From: AP-15 sp963747735
GTDB lineage: Bacteria; Pseudomonadota; Alphaproteobacteria; ATCC43930; CGMCC-115725
DNA: 64,000 bases
Assembly: GCA_963747735.1 (NCBI GenBank)
Contig: CAVVGE010000019.1
Coordinates: 186,001-250,000 of the forward strand
Direction: 5' to 3'
Made by a program: the position numbers and the translations under genes. Positions within the stretch are counted from its first letter, which is position 1. Every line of letters begins with the position of its first letter. The notes beneath the pieces were generated by a model. That model had not been told where the DNA came from. It was given only the letters and a program-made list of their open reading frames with translations, and did no database searches. This document shows, piece after piece, positions 35,003 through 42,709 of this stretch.

Positions 35003-37111
35003 GTGCCGAAACCGGCAGCGGAGCACAACTTGCCGCTCGACATTCTGCCCAGCGTCTGCCCGCATGATTGCCCGAGCGCGTGCGCGCTCGAGGTCGAGCG
35101 GATCAAGCCTGCCCCGGGGCAGCCCGGGGGCGGCCGCATCGGGCGCATTCGCGGCGCCAGGAGCCAGACCTACACGGCGGGCGTGGTGTGCGCCAAGGTC
35201 GCGCGCTATGCCGAGCGCCAGCATCATCCCGATCGGCTGAGCGAGCCGCTGCGCCGGATCGGCGACAAGGGTGCGGGCCGAGCCGCCTTTGTCCCGATTT
35301 CCTGGGACGCGGCGCTCGACGAGGTGGCCGAGCGGCTGACCTGCGCTGCGCAGCGCCACGGCGCGGAGACGGTATGGCCCTATTACTATGCCGGGACGAT
35401 GGGTCTGGTGCAGCGCGACGGCATCAACCGGCTGCGCCATGCGATGCGCTATTCGCGCGAGGATTTGTCGATTTGCAACATGCTTTCCGATTCAGGCTGG
35501 CTCGCCGGGGTCGGGGTCAAGCGCGGTGTCGACGGCCGCGAGATGGCGAAATCGGACCTGATCGTCGTGTGGGGCGGCAACCCGGTCTCGACCCAAATCA
35601 ATGTGATGACTCATGTGACGGCCGCGCGGCGCGAGCGCGGTGCCAAGCTCGTCGTCATCGATCCCTACCGCACCAAGAGCGCCGAAGCCGCCGATTTGCA
35701 TCTCGCACCCTTGCCCGGCACCGATGGCGCGCTCGCCTGCGCGGTCATGCATGTGCTGTTCGAGGAGGGCTATGCCGACCGCGCTTACCTGGCCCGCTAC
35801 ACCGACGACCCGGCCGGCCTCGAAGCGCATCTCGCCACCCGCGACCCGGCCTGGGCGGCGGCGATCACCGGACTTTCGCAACAGGCGATCGTGGATTTCG
35901 CCCGGCTCTACGGCCGCGCCCGGAAGAGCTATATCCGTGTCGGCTACGGCTTTTCGCGCTCGCGCAACGGCTCGGCCCAGCTTTTCGCGGTGACCTGCCT
36001 GCCGGCGGTGACCGGTGCCTGGCAATATGAAGGCGGCGGCGCGCTCTATTCGAACCACGGCCTTGTGGCACTCGACCGCACCCTCGCCGAGGGGCTCGAT
36101 CGGCTCGATCCCTCGATCCGAATCCTCGACCAATCCCGGATCGGCCCGGTCCTGACCGGCAACCCCGGCGACCTCGGTGCCGGACCGCCGGTCACCGCGC
36201 TTTTTATCCAGAACACCAACCCGATGGTGGTCGCCCCCGAATCGGGGCTCGTCGCCAAAGGCTTCGCCCGCGACGACCTCTTTATTTGCGTGCACGAGCA
36301 GTTTATGACCGAGACCGCGGCGATGGCCGACATCGTGCTGCCGGCGACGACCTTTCTCGAGCACGACGATTTCTATACCGCGGGCGGCCACACCTATCTG
36401 CAGATCGGCCGAGCGGTGCTGCCGCCCCATGGCGAATGCCGCTCGAACCACGATGTCGTCTGTGCGCTGGCCCAGCGTCTCGGCGCCCGCCATCCCGGCT
36501 TCGAATTGAGCGCCATCGAGCTGATCGACCGCACCTTGCGCGCGAGCGGCCTGCCGCCCGTCGCCGAATATCCGGCGGATGGCTGGCTCGACTGTTGTCC
36601 ACCCTTCGCGACCCACCATTTTCTCGACGGCTTTGGCCATGCCGACAAGAAATTCCATTTCCGCGCCGATTGGGCGGCACTCGGCCACGACCACACCCGG
36701 CTGTCGGCGTTTCCCGACCATGCCGCGGTGACCGACGACGGCGACCCGGCGCGGCCGTTCCGCCTCGTCGCCGCGCCGTCGCGCTCGTTTCTGAACACGA
36801 GCTTCAACAATACGCCATCGGGCATTGCCCGCGAGGGCCGGCCGGCAGCATTGATCCATCCCGCATCGCTGGCCGCGCTCGGGCTCGCTGACGGCGACCG
36901 GGTGCGGCTCGGCAATGCCAAGGGCAGCGTCGTGGTTCACGCCAAAGCATTTGACGGGCTGCAGCCGCGGGTCGTTGTCGTCGAAGGGATCTGGCCGAAC
37001 CACGCCTTCGAAGAAGGCATCGGCATCAACCTGTTGACCAGCGCCGATCGCGGCTTGCCGCGCGGCGGTGCGGTGTTTCACGACACCTCGGTCTGGCTCG
37101 GGCCCGCGTGA
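35003..37111 (+). CDS. molybdopterin-dependent oxidoreductase
   Basis: A 702-residue member of the DMSO-reductase family that holds a bis-molybdopterin cofactor. The N-terminal [4Fe-4S] motif is SVCPHDCPSAC with a fourth Cys in AGVVCAK. Later come ICNMLSDSGW, GGNPVSTQINVMTHV, FIQNTNPMVVAPE, TETAAMADIVLPATTFLEHDD, and the C-terminal cofactor domain LIHPASLAALGLADGDRVRLGNAKG. No twin-Arg leader is seen, so it is probably cytoplasmic. No separate FeS or membrane subunit is adjacent. The GTG start at 35003 is the first in frame. The electron partner and substrate are unknown. It diverges from the acyl-CoA dehydrogenase gene. Confidence 0.88.
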   Translation: MPKPAAEHNLPLDILPSVCPHDCPSACALEVERIKPAPGQPGGGRIGRIRGARSQTYTAGVVCAKVARYAERQHHPDRLSEPLRRIGDKGAGRAAFVPISWDAALDEVAERLTCAAQRHGAETVWPYYYAGTMGLVQRDGINRLRHAMRYSREDLSICNMLSDSGWLAGVGVKRGVDGREMAKSDLIVVWGGNPVSTQINVMTHVTAARRERGAKLVVIDPYRTKSAEAADLHLAPLPGTDGALACAVMHVLFEEGYADRAYLARYTDDPAGLEAHLATRDPAWAAAITGLSQQAIVDFARLYGRARKSYIRVGYGFSRSRNGSAQLFAVTCLPAVTGAWQYEGGGALYSNHGLVALDRTLAEGLDRLDPSIRILDQSRIGPVLTGNPGDLGAGPPVTALFIQNTNPMVVAPESGLVAKGFARDDLFICVHEQFMTETAAMADIVLPATTFLEHDDFYTAGGHTYLQIGRAVLPPHGECRSNHDVVCALAQRLGARHPGFELSAIELIDRTLRASGLPPVAEYPADGWLDCCPPFATHHFLDGFGHADKKFHFRADWAALGHDHTRLSAFPDHAAVTDDGDPARPFRLVAAPSRSFLNTSFNNTPSGIAREGRPAALIHPASLAALGLADGDRVRLGNAKGSVVVHAKAFDGLQPRVVVVEGIWPNHAFEEGIGINLLTSADRGLPRGGAVFHDTSVWLGPA

Positions 37112-37115
37112 GGGC

Positions 37116-37829
37116 ATGGCGATGAGCGGCGACGACAAAGCGCTTCCGACCGAGCGGCATTCGGCCGAAATCGGCGATTTTCTCGACAAGCTGAAAGCCG
37201 CGCCGGTGCAGGCGGGCGGCGGTCGCGGGCGCCTGATTTTCGCGCTCGACGCCACGGCCAGCCGCGAGCCGGCCTGGGACCGCGCCTGCCATATCCAGGG
37301 CGAAATGTTCGAGGCGACGGCCGGGTTGGGCGGGCTCGAAATCCAGCTCGTCTTTTACCGCGGCTTTGCCGAATGCAAGGCGAGCCGCTGGATGACGAAT
37401 GCCGCCGAATTGCACCGGGTCATGCGCGGCGTCTCTTGCGTCGGTGGCGAGACCCAGATCGAGCGGGTGCTGTCCCACGCGATCCGCGAGACCGGCCGGC
37501 ATCGGGTCAACGCGCTCGTCTTTGTCGGCGACGCGATGGAGGAAAAGGTCGATCGGCTGTGCCGGCTCGCCGGCGAATTGGGCTTGCTCGGTGTGCCGAT
37601 CTTTATCTTCCACGAAGGCCATGACCCGGCCGCCGCCGCGGCATTCAAGCAGATGGCGAATTTGTCGCGCGGCGCCTATCTGAGCTTTGACCACGCCAGC
37701 GCCGGCCGGCTCAAGGAATTGCTCGCGGCCGTTGCGATTTACGCCGCCGGCGGCTATCGCGCGCTTGCCGCCTATGGCGAAGGCAAGGGCGGCGAGGTGC
37801 TGCGGCTGACCGCTCAGTTGAAGGGGTGA
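37116..37829 (+). CDS. VWA-domain protein
   Basis: The 237-residue soluble protein contains one von Willebrand factor A domain. LIFALDATASREPAWD (about residues 40-55) carries the metal-ion-dependent adhesion motif as DxTxS. VFVGDAMEEKVDRLCRLAGELG and FIFHEGHDPAAAAAFKQMA follow. The start at 37116 is just after the previous stop; a second ATG lies at 37122. It is followed after nine bases by a membrane J-domain gene, a pairing common in Alphaproteobacteria and suggestive of a chaperone or assembly role. Confidence 0.82.
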   Translation: MAMSGDDKALPTERHSAEIGDFLDKLKAAPVQAGGGRGRLIFALDATASREPAWDRACHIQGEMFEATAGLGGLEIQLVFYRGFAECKASRWMTNAAELHRVMRGVSCVGGETQIERVLSHAIRETGRHRVNALVFVGDAMEEKVDRLCRLAGELGLLGVPIFIFHEGHDPAAAAAFKQMANLSRGAYLSFDHASAGRLKELLAAVAIYAAGGYRALAAYGEGKGGEVLRLTAQLKG

Positions 37830-37838
37830 GAGGCGGCG

Positions 37839-38561
37839 ATGCTGTTCCTGCTCGGCGGGATCGCAGTTCTCGGCGGGTTCTTGCTGCTGGTTTATCTGTT
37901 TGTCAACGCCGACCCGGTGCGGCTCGCGCGCAATTTGAAATGGACCGGCATCGTCATCGCGGGCGGCGCGGTCATCGCGCTGTTGCTGTTCCCGCCGGCG
38001 CGCGAGCTGGGGGCTTTGCTGTTTCCGCTGGCGATGTCGATGCCGCTGTTGTCGCGGCTGCGCACCGTGCTCGACCGCCATCGCCGGCCGGCCGCCGGCC
38101 AAAGCTCGACGGTCGCCACGGCCTATCTGCGCATGACCCTCGACCACGACACCGGCAGCATGACCGGCACCGTGCTGCGCGGCCATTGCGCCGGGATGCG
38201 GATCGAGGAGCTGGGGGCGCGCGATCTGCTCGCCCTGCTGCGCGAATGCCGGGCCGAGGACGAGGAAGGCGCGCGGCTCCTCGAAGCTTATCTCGACCGT
38301 GTGCGCCCAGATTGGCGTGACGAGATGGCCGGCGCCTCCGCCGGTAGCGGCTCACGGCCGGGCAGCGCCGGACCGAGGAGCGGCGACATGACGGTGGACG
38401 AAGCCTACGCCGTTCTCGGCCTCGCCGCCGGCGCCGGCGCCGACGAGATCAAGGAGGCGCACCACCGGCTGATGATCAAATTGCACCCCGACCACGGCGG
38501 CTCGGATTATCTCGCCACCCAGATCAACCGCGCCCGCGACCTCCTGCTGCGCGGCCGTTGA
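37839..38561 (+). CDS. membrane-anchored J-domain (DnaJ-like) protein
   Basis: The 240-residue protein has two to three N-terminal membrane helices (LFLLGGIAVLGGFLLLVYLF, GIVIAGGAVIALLLF, and LLFPLAMSMPLL). A soluble linker follows, then a C-terminal J domain (about 185-238) with the HPD motif in IKLHPDHGGSDY. J domains stimulate DnaK-type chaperones, and C-terminal placement after membrane helices recalls DjlA or mitochondrial Tim14-like proteins. An IS3-type element begins 45 bases after its stop. Confidence 0.88.
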   Translation: MLFLLGGIAVLGGFLLLVYLFVNADPVRLARNLKWTGIVIAGGAVIALLLFPPARELGALLFPLAMSMPLLSRLRTVLDRHRRPAAGQSSTVATAYLRMTLDHDTGSMTGTVLRGHCAGMRIEELGARDLLALLRECRAEDEEGARLLEAYLDRVRPDWRDEMAGASAGSGSRPGSAGPRSGDMTVDEAYAVLGLAAGAGADEIKEAHHRLMIKLHPDHGGSDYLATQINRARDLLLRGR

Positions 38562-38636
38562 GCCAGGTCAGACGCAGTCGAAAAAGGCGAAACCCCGACA
38601 TCGAGTGGACTGCACCCTTCATGTGAGACACGCAAA

Positions 38637-39533
38637 TCAGGGACAGGTCTCGGTGATCGAGATTGCGGCGGGCGGTACCGCCCGCCGCAATCTCGGCGTC
38701 TGTCGTTCGTACTCCTCGGGCGATAGGTAATCGAGCGCGGAGTGCAGTCGCTGGCGGTTGTAGACCGTCTCGATAAAGCTGCCGATGCGGGCGCGGGCCT
38801 CGGCGACGTCGCGATAGGCGGTGCCGTCGACTTCTTCCTGCTTCAGCGTCTTCATGAAGCTCTCGGCCTTGGCGTTGTCGTAGGGATTGCCGACCCGGCT
38901 CATGCTGGCCTGGATGTCGTGCGCCTTGAGGATCGCCGTGTAGTCGCCGCAGGCGTATTGCACGCCGCGATCGGAGTGGTGGATCAGCGTGCCGGGCCGC
39001 GGCCGACGCTGCGCGATCGCCATCTCGAGCGCGGCGATCGCCAGCGCCGCCTGCAGATGCGTCTCGAACGCCCAGCCGACGACCTTGCGGCTGAACGCGT
39101 CGAGCACGATCGCCAGATAGCCGAACTCCTCGGCCAGATGGAGGTAGGTGATGTCGGCGACCCAGAGCTGGTCGAGGCCGGAAAGCTCCATGCCGCGCGC
39201 CAGGTTGGGCACCACCCGCCAGCCATGCCGGCGATCTGTCGTGATCGGCACGAACGCGGCCTTGCGCAAGCACAGCAGATTGTCCTGGTGCATCAGCCGC
39301 AGCACCCGTTTGTGATTGGCCTGCCAGCCCTCGCGCCCAAGCAGCGCCGCGATCCGCCGGTAGCCGTAATGCCGGTTGGCCAGCGCCAGACGCTGGATCG
39401 CATCACGCAAGCCGGTCTCCTCGCGCCGCGGCGCCGAGGCCTGCCAGTGACGGTAATAGCCAGCCCGGCTGATCATCGCGAGCCGGCACATCCGCTCGAT
39501 CCCGATCGCGCCTTGCGACAGTGACGCCGTCAT
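38637..39533 (-). CDS. IS3-family transposase OrfB (DDE integrase core)
   Basis: The 298-residue protein has an N-terminal HTH_21-like part (NRHYGYRRIAALLGREGWQANHKRVLRLM) and an rve integrase core. The catalytic triad is D in WVADITYL, D in HHSDRGVQY and E in NAKAESF, and the last two are 35 residues apart as expected. YNRQRLHSALDYLSPEEYE closes the domain. Its ATG overlaps the orfA stop by ATGA, so it may be made by reinitiation or as an OrfAB fusion by -1 slippage. Confidence 0.95.
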   Translation of the reverse strand: MTASLSQGAIGIERMCRLAMISRAGYYRHWQASAPRREETGLRDAIQRLALANRHYGYRRIAALLGREGWQANHKRVLRLMHQDNLLCLRKAAFVPITTDRRHGWRVVPNLARGMELSGLDQLWVADITYLHLAEEFGYLAIVLDAFSRKVVGWAFETHLQAALAIAALEMAIAQRRPRPGTLIHHSDRGVQYACGDYTAILKAHDIQASMSRVGNPYDNAKAESFMKTLKQEEVDGTAYRDVAEARARIGSFIETVYNRQRLHSALDYLSPEEYERQTPRLRRAVPPAAISITETCP

Positions 39534-40015
39534 CGCTTGGATGACCGCGTAGAGCCCGTCCCGCCAGGCGCGCCGCTCCGCTGGCGCCGCTCCCCGACAT
39601 GCCGCAAGGCTTGCTGAAAAAAATCGAGATCGATCTGTTGCTGGCCGACCTTCCGCTCCAGCGCGGCGATCCGACGCTGCGCCTTCGCCAGCTCATCGGG
39701 CGGCGACGGCGACGGCATCGGATCGGCGCCGCCGGCGCCGCCTGTCGCCGGCTCGTCCCCGCCGGGCGCTTGCATCGCCACAACCTCAGCCTTGGTCGGT
39801 CGACCGCGGCTGCGCAGCGCTATCGCGCCGCCCAGCCGAAACCGTTCCCGCCACTGGTAGAGATACTTCCGCCGCACCCCAAGCGCGCGCGCCAGCGCGC
39901 TCACGTTCTCCCCCGCCAGCATCCGACGAACGGCTGCAACCTTGTACTCGCGGCTGAAGATCCTCTTCGCTTCTTCGCTCATCAGCTCCCCTCTACCAGG
40001 AGAACTGTCCCCCAT
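39530..40015 (-). CDS. IS3-family OrfA (helix-turn-helix)
   Basis: The 161-residue protein has an N-terminal helix-turn-helix (KRIFSREYKVAAVRRMLAGENVSALARALGVRRKYLYQWRERFRLG), a linker, and a coiled coil near the C-terminus (ELAKAQRRIAALERKVGQQQIDLDFFQQALRHV). It recognises the element's ends. At 161 residues it is longer than the roughly 100 of classic IS3 OrfA. A T7C run on its coding strand near the C-terminus (about 39616) could be a slippery site. Confidence 0.9.
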   Translation of the reverse strand: MGDSSPGRGELMSEEAKRIFSREYKVAAVRRMLAGENVSALARALGVRRKYLYQWRERFRLGGAIALRSRGRPTKAEVVAMQAPGGDEPATGGAGGADPMPSPSPPDELAKAQRRIAALERKVGQQQIDLDFFQQALRHVGERRQRSGAPGGTGSTRSSKR

Positions 40016-40077
40016 TCCGCTGTCTCATTCTAAGGGTGCACTCCACGAGCAAGCTGCCCCCGCAATCCCGGCATTGA

Positions 40078-40096
40078 GTGAACTGTCCCCGTAATC
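40078..40096. repeat. AACTGTCCCCGTAAT motif, copy 1
   Basis: GTGAACTGTCCCCGTAATC, followed by another CCCGTAATCCC. Similar sequences occur at 41551, 42608, 42637 and 42684. AACTGTCCCC also occurs within the IS3 element's end, so these may be relic ends of related elements. Confidence 0.6.
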
Positions 40097-40183
40097 CCCC
40101 CGTAATCCCACACGCCTTACGCTTGCTGTCACCGTAACCGCAACCCAATTTGACATGCGGTAGGCTACGGGCTACATTATGGT

Positions 40184-40462
40184 GTGATCAGGAGCTTCCG
40201 GCATCGCGGTTTGAAACGGCTGTACGAGCGAGACGACAAATCGCAAGTCCGGGCGGACATGCTCGACAAAATCGAGAACATCCTTGCCCTGCTGGACCGG
40301 GCCGACAGGCCGGAAGCGATGGACGTTCCCGGTTTCCGCGTGCATCCGCTGAAAGGCGGCTTGCGCGGCTTCTGGGCGGTCACCGTCCGCGCCAACTGGC
40401 GGATTGTCTGGCGTTTTGAAGGGGCCGACGCCGTGGACGTGGACCTGATCGACTACCACTAA
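40184..40462 (+). CDS. higB: RelE/HigB-family toxin
   Basis: The 92-residue basic protein (GTG start) has the HigB/RelE fold marks: MIRSFRHRGLKRLYERDDKSQV at the start, LDKIENILALLDRADRPEAMDVPGFRVHPLKG in the middle, and FWAVTVRANWRIVWRFEGADAVDVDLIDYH at the end. These toxins cut mRNA on the ribosome. The toxin gene precedes the antitoxin gene by 12 bases, the higBA order. Confidence 0.92.
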   Translation: MIRSFRHRGLKRLYERDDKSQVRADMLDKIENILALLDRADRPEAMDVPGFRVHPLKGGLRGFWAVTVRANWRIVWRFEGADAVDVDLIDYH

Positions 40463-40474
40463 AGAGGATTGAAC

Positions 40475-40777
40475 ATGCCGATGAAGAGCCCCCCGCATCC
40501 GGGCCGGATTGTCCGGCAGGAGTGCCTTGAACCTTTGGGTTTGAGCGTGACGGACGGCGCGAAGGCGCTTGGCGTGTCCCGCAACGCCCTGTCCGAGCTG
40601 GTGAACGAGCGGCGCGGCATTTCCCCGGAAATGGCGATCCGCCTTGCCAAGGCGTTCGGCAGCACGCCCGAGGCGTGGGCGGGCCTGCAATTCGATCACG
40701 ACATGGCGCAGGCCATGAAGCAGGCCGACAAAATCAAGGTGCAGCGCGTCCCGACGCCTGCTTTGGGTGCAGAATGA
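40475..40777 (+). CDS. higA: HigA-family antitoxin
   Basis: The 100-residue protein has a Xre-type helix-turn-helix: HPGRIVRQECLEPLGLSVTDGAKALGVSRNALSELVNERRGISPEMAIRLAKAFGSTPEAW. It should neutralise HigB and repress the operon. The ATG at 40475 has AGAGG at 40463-40468; an in-frame TTG at 40469 is a poorer choice. Confidence 0.93.
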   Translation: MPMKSPPHPGRIVRQECLEPLGLSVTDGAKALGVSRNALSELVNERRGISPEMAIRLAKAFGSTPEAWAGLQFDHDMAQAMKQADKIKVQRVPTPALGAE

Positions 40778-40979
40778 CCGATGACGATCCCCGCGAACGC
40801 GTGATTGTGTGACGTAGCGCAGGATTTGCCGCCTCGCGCCGGACCCGACACCGGTCGCGGCCGACAAACGTTTGTCGCCACGGAGGCACGGAGGACACCG
40901 AGATATGGCCTTTTCCGCCAGGACGAGCGGTATAAAATCGCTCTTCCCATGCCCTTTCCCGGATCCGCAGGAGCCGCCC

Positions 40980-41180
40980 ATGCCCGCCGATACCCGAGCC
41001 CTGATCGACAAGATCAAGACGCTTCCGGCCGACCGGATATCCGAGGTCAAGGATTTCGTCGATTTTATCCGATTGCGCGAGCAGCAGCGCGGGCTTGCCA
41101 GCGCCGCCGCAGCGGCGAGCGAACCCGCCTTCGCCGCGGTCTGGAGCAATCCCGAGGACGACGCCTACGATGCCCTTTGA
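40980..41180 (+). CDS. DUF2281-like antitoxin candidate
   Basis: The 66-residue protein (MPADTRALIDKIKTLPADRISEVKDFVDFIRLREQ) has the amphipathic shape of DUF2281/VapB-like antitoxins. It overlaps the PemK-like toxin gene by 11 bases, the usual antitoxin-first order. The start at 40980 is preceded by AGGAG about 8 bases away; a frame from 40872 would add 36 residues unlike the family. Confidence 0.8.
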   Translation: MPADTRALIDKIKTLPADRISEVKDFVDFIRLREQQRGLASAAAAASEPAFAAVWSNPEDDAYDAL

Positions 41181-41766
41181 GTTCGGCGACGTCGTGCTGG
41201 TGCCGTTTCCGTTCACCAGCCGGGCGGCCTCAAAAAGACGCCCCGACGCCGTCAGCAACGGCACCGATAACCTCGGCCGAACCGAGATCGTGTTGATGCC
41301 CGTGACCAGCCAGCTCCAGGCCGCCCCCGGCCTCGCCGAAATCGGGATCGGGCATTGGCGCGAGGCCGGTTTGGTCAAACCGTCAGTCGTCAAGCCGGTC
41401 TTCGCCACTCTCGAGCAGGCGCTGATCATCCGCCGCCTCGGCACCCTCGCCGCCGACGACTGGACGGCGCTCCGAGACCCGATCGCGCGTTCTCGGCGAT
41501 GCGTGATCGAGCAGCCGCAACTCCCGCACCCGCACGTTAGGCGCAGACATGTAAACAGTCCCGTAATCCCCCTGCTCTCGGCTCTTACGCCAAAAGGGGC
41601 CGTCCACACATCCTACGCGTGCCGTTGTCATCCCCGTTCTGTTGTCCTGCAAGGAGCTGCAACCCATGAGATTTCGCGCCTTCGGAGCGGCGCTTGTCGC
41701 AGCATGCTCGATATCTTTCGGCGGGGCTGTGTCAGCGGACGGGCGGTGGAATGCTGCGATCAGTGA
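41170..41766 (+). CDS. MazF/PemK-family toxin with abnormal C-terminal extension
   Basis: Family marks are MPFEFGDVVLVPFPFTSRAASKRRP, IVLMPVTSQLQ and GLVKPSVVKPVFATLEQALIIRRLG, which together make the endoribonuclease fold. Relatives usually end about 110 residues in, soon after the RDPIA segment. Here the frame continues for another 80 residues without any family character and overlaps the next gene. The true end has probably been lost by mutation or a base error near 41490-41500, and the toxin may be altered. It is paired with the antitoxin at 40980. Confidence 0.75.
   Translation: MPFEFGDVVLVPFPFTSRAASKRRPDAVSNGTDNLGRTEIVLMPVTSQLQAAPGLAEIGIGHWREAGLVKPSVVKPVFATLEQALIIRRLGTLAADDWTALRDPIARSRRCVIEQPQLPHPHVRRRHVNSPVIPLLSALTPKGAVHTSYACRCHPRSVVLQGAATHEISRLRSGACRSMLDIFRRGCVSGRAVECCDQ
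41551..41570. repeat. AACTGTCCCCGTAAT motif, copy 2 (variant)
   Basis: GTAAACAGTCCCGTAATCCC is a variant of the motif at 40078 and 42608-42703. It lies inside the extended C-terminus of the PemK-like frame, which supports the idea that the toxin gene's end was disturbed by a past insertion. Confidence 0.55.
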
Positions 41767-42469
41767 CGACGGGACGATCGGCAATATCCACGGCCGTGCG
41801 ATCGACGGCAAAACCATGTTCTATGGCGCGTGCAATACCCGGTTGCAGCCTGGGTTGTCGGGATCGATCTTGGGCTACGTTGGAAACGCGCTGCCTCGGG
41901 TCGATCAGGCGACCAGCCGGCTCGTTTTCGCTATCAGGCCGCCCGAGGGTGTGCAGGAATTCTCGACGGTGGCGCATTACTACAAGCCGGATTATGGCTG
42001 GGTCTGGAACGATCCTTTTCCGCCCGTTTTCATGGAGGCTCTCCGCCGCGGTGGGCATCTGACCGTCAGCAACGGCGGAGGCGCCAAAATCGCTGGATTC
42101 GACCTGAACGGCATAGGAAGAGCGTTGGCGGTCCTCGCTTCGGCGTGCGGAGATTCGGTTTCCACTCCTTCAGCGAGCAAATGCACGCCGATCCATTCCG
42201 CGTCTGGCGCAAGCTCGGCGACGGTGACCGGCATGGCTCCTTCCGACACACCTTTTGCGTGCTACACCTTCACCGCGCAGCGCGGCCAGACCGCGACGAT
42301 CAGGCTGACGCAGGCGACGAGCGAGACTGCGTTCAACATCGGGGGCGTCGTGGACGGCCGCGTCGATTACAGCTTCGAGACGGAAGCGAAGACCTACAAG
42401 ATCGACGTCTATCAGTTCAATCGCGGCCGGCGCGACGTGCCTTTTGCAATGGAGGTGTCGATCAAGTAG
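41666..42469 (+). CDS. secreted hypothetical protein
   Basis: The 267-residue protein starts behind AAGGAG (41651-41656) with a signal peptide (MRFRAFGAALVAACSISFGGAVSA). The N-terminal half contains DGTIGNIHGRAIDGKTMFYGAC and PDYGWVWNDPFPPVFMEALRRGG. The C-terminal half has a Cys-containing region and ATIRLTQATSETAFNIGGVVDG. I know no family; the middle looks like a small beta-rich domain of the invasion-associated-locus-B type, but this is weak. Confidence 0.65.
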   Translation: MRFRAFGAALVAACSISFGGAVSADGRWNAAISDDGTIGNIHGRAIDGKTMFYGACNTRLQPGLSGSILGYVGNALPRVDQATSRLVFAIRPPEGVQEFSTVAHYYKPDYGWVWNDPFPPVFMEALRRGGHLTVSNGGGAKIAGFDLNGIGRALAVLASACGDSVSTPSASKCTPIHSASGASSATVTGMAPSDTPFACYTFTAQRGQTATIRLTQATSETAFNIGGVVDGRVDYSFETEAKTYKIDVYQFNRGRRDVPFAMEVSIK

Positions 42470-42607
42470 ACGGCGAGAATGCTCGGCGAAGCCCGCCGAG
42501 CCCATTGAACGATGGGGTTCGCGATGCTCAACCCATCCGACGCTTGTTGATCTTGGCACATCGATGCCGTTCAAGGGCCGTACAGCCGACCACCGTAACT
42601 GAAGATA

Positions 42608-42703
42608 AGTAAACTGTCCCCGTAACGCCATCCATTAGTAAACTATCCCCATAACCCCTCCGTAACCGTCAGTTTGGTAATTTAGTAAACTGTCCCCGTA
42701 ACC
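42608..42703. repeat. cluster of three AACTGTCCCCGTAAC motifs
   Basis: AGTAAACTGTCCCCGTAACG (42608-42627), AGTAAACTATCCCCATAACC (42637-42656) and AGTAAACTGTCCCCGTAACC (42684-42703) stand in the same orientation just beyond the end of the RHS gene, with 29- and 47-base spacing. No other use is apparent. Confidence 0.75.
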
Positions 42704-42709
42704 TCTATG

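Larger units (their letters stand above)
38606..40045 (-). mobile_element. IS3-family insertion sequence, about 1440 bp, with terminal repeats
   Basis: The ends are TGGACTGCACCCTT (38606 onward) and, reversed, TGGAGTGCACCCTT (down from 40045). The similarity continues through TGAGACA and GGGACAG, so the terminal inverted repeats are about 40 bases and imperfect. The element starts TG and ends CA, as IS3 members do. CGAG stands on both sides (38602-38605 and 40046-40049), consistent with a 4-base target duplication. Inside are orfA and orfB on the minus strand. All parts look intact, so insertion is recent. Confidence 0.92.
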
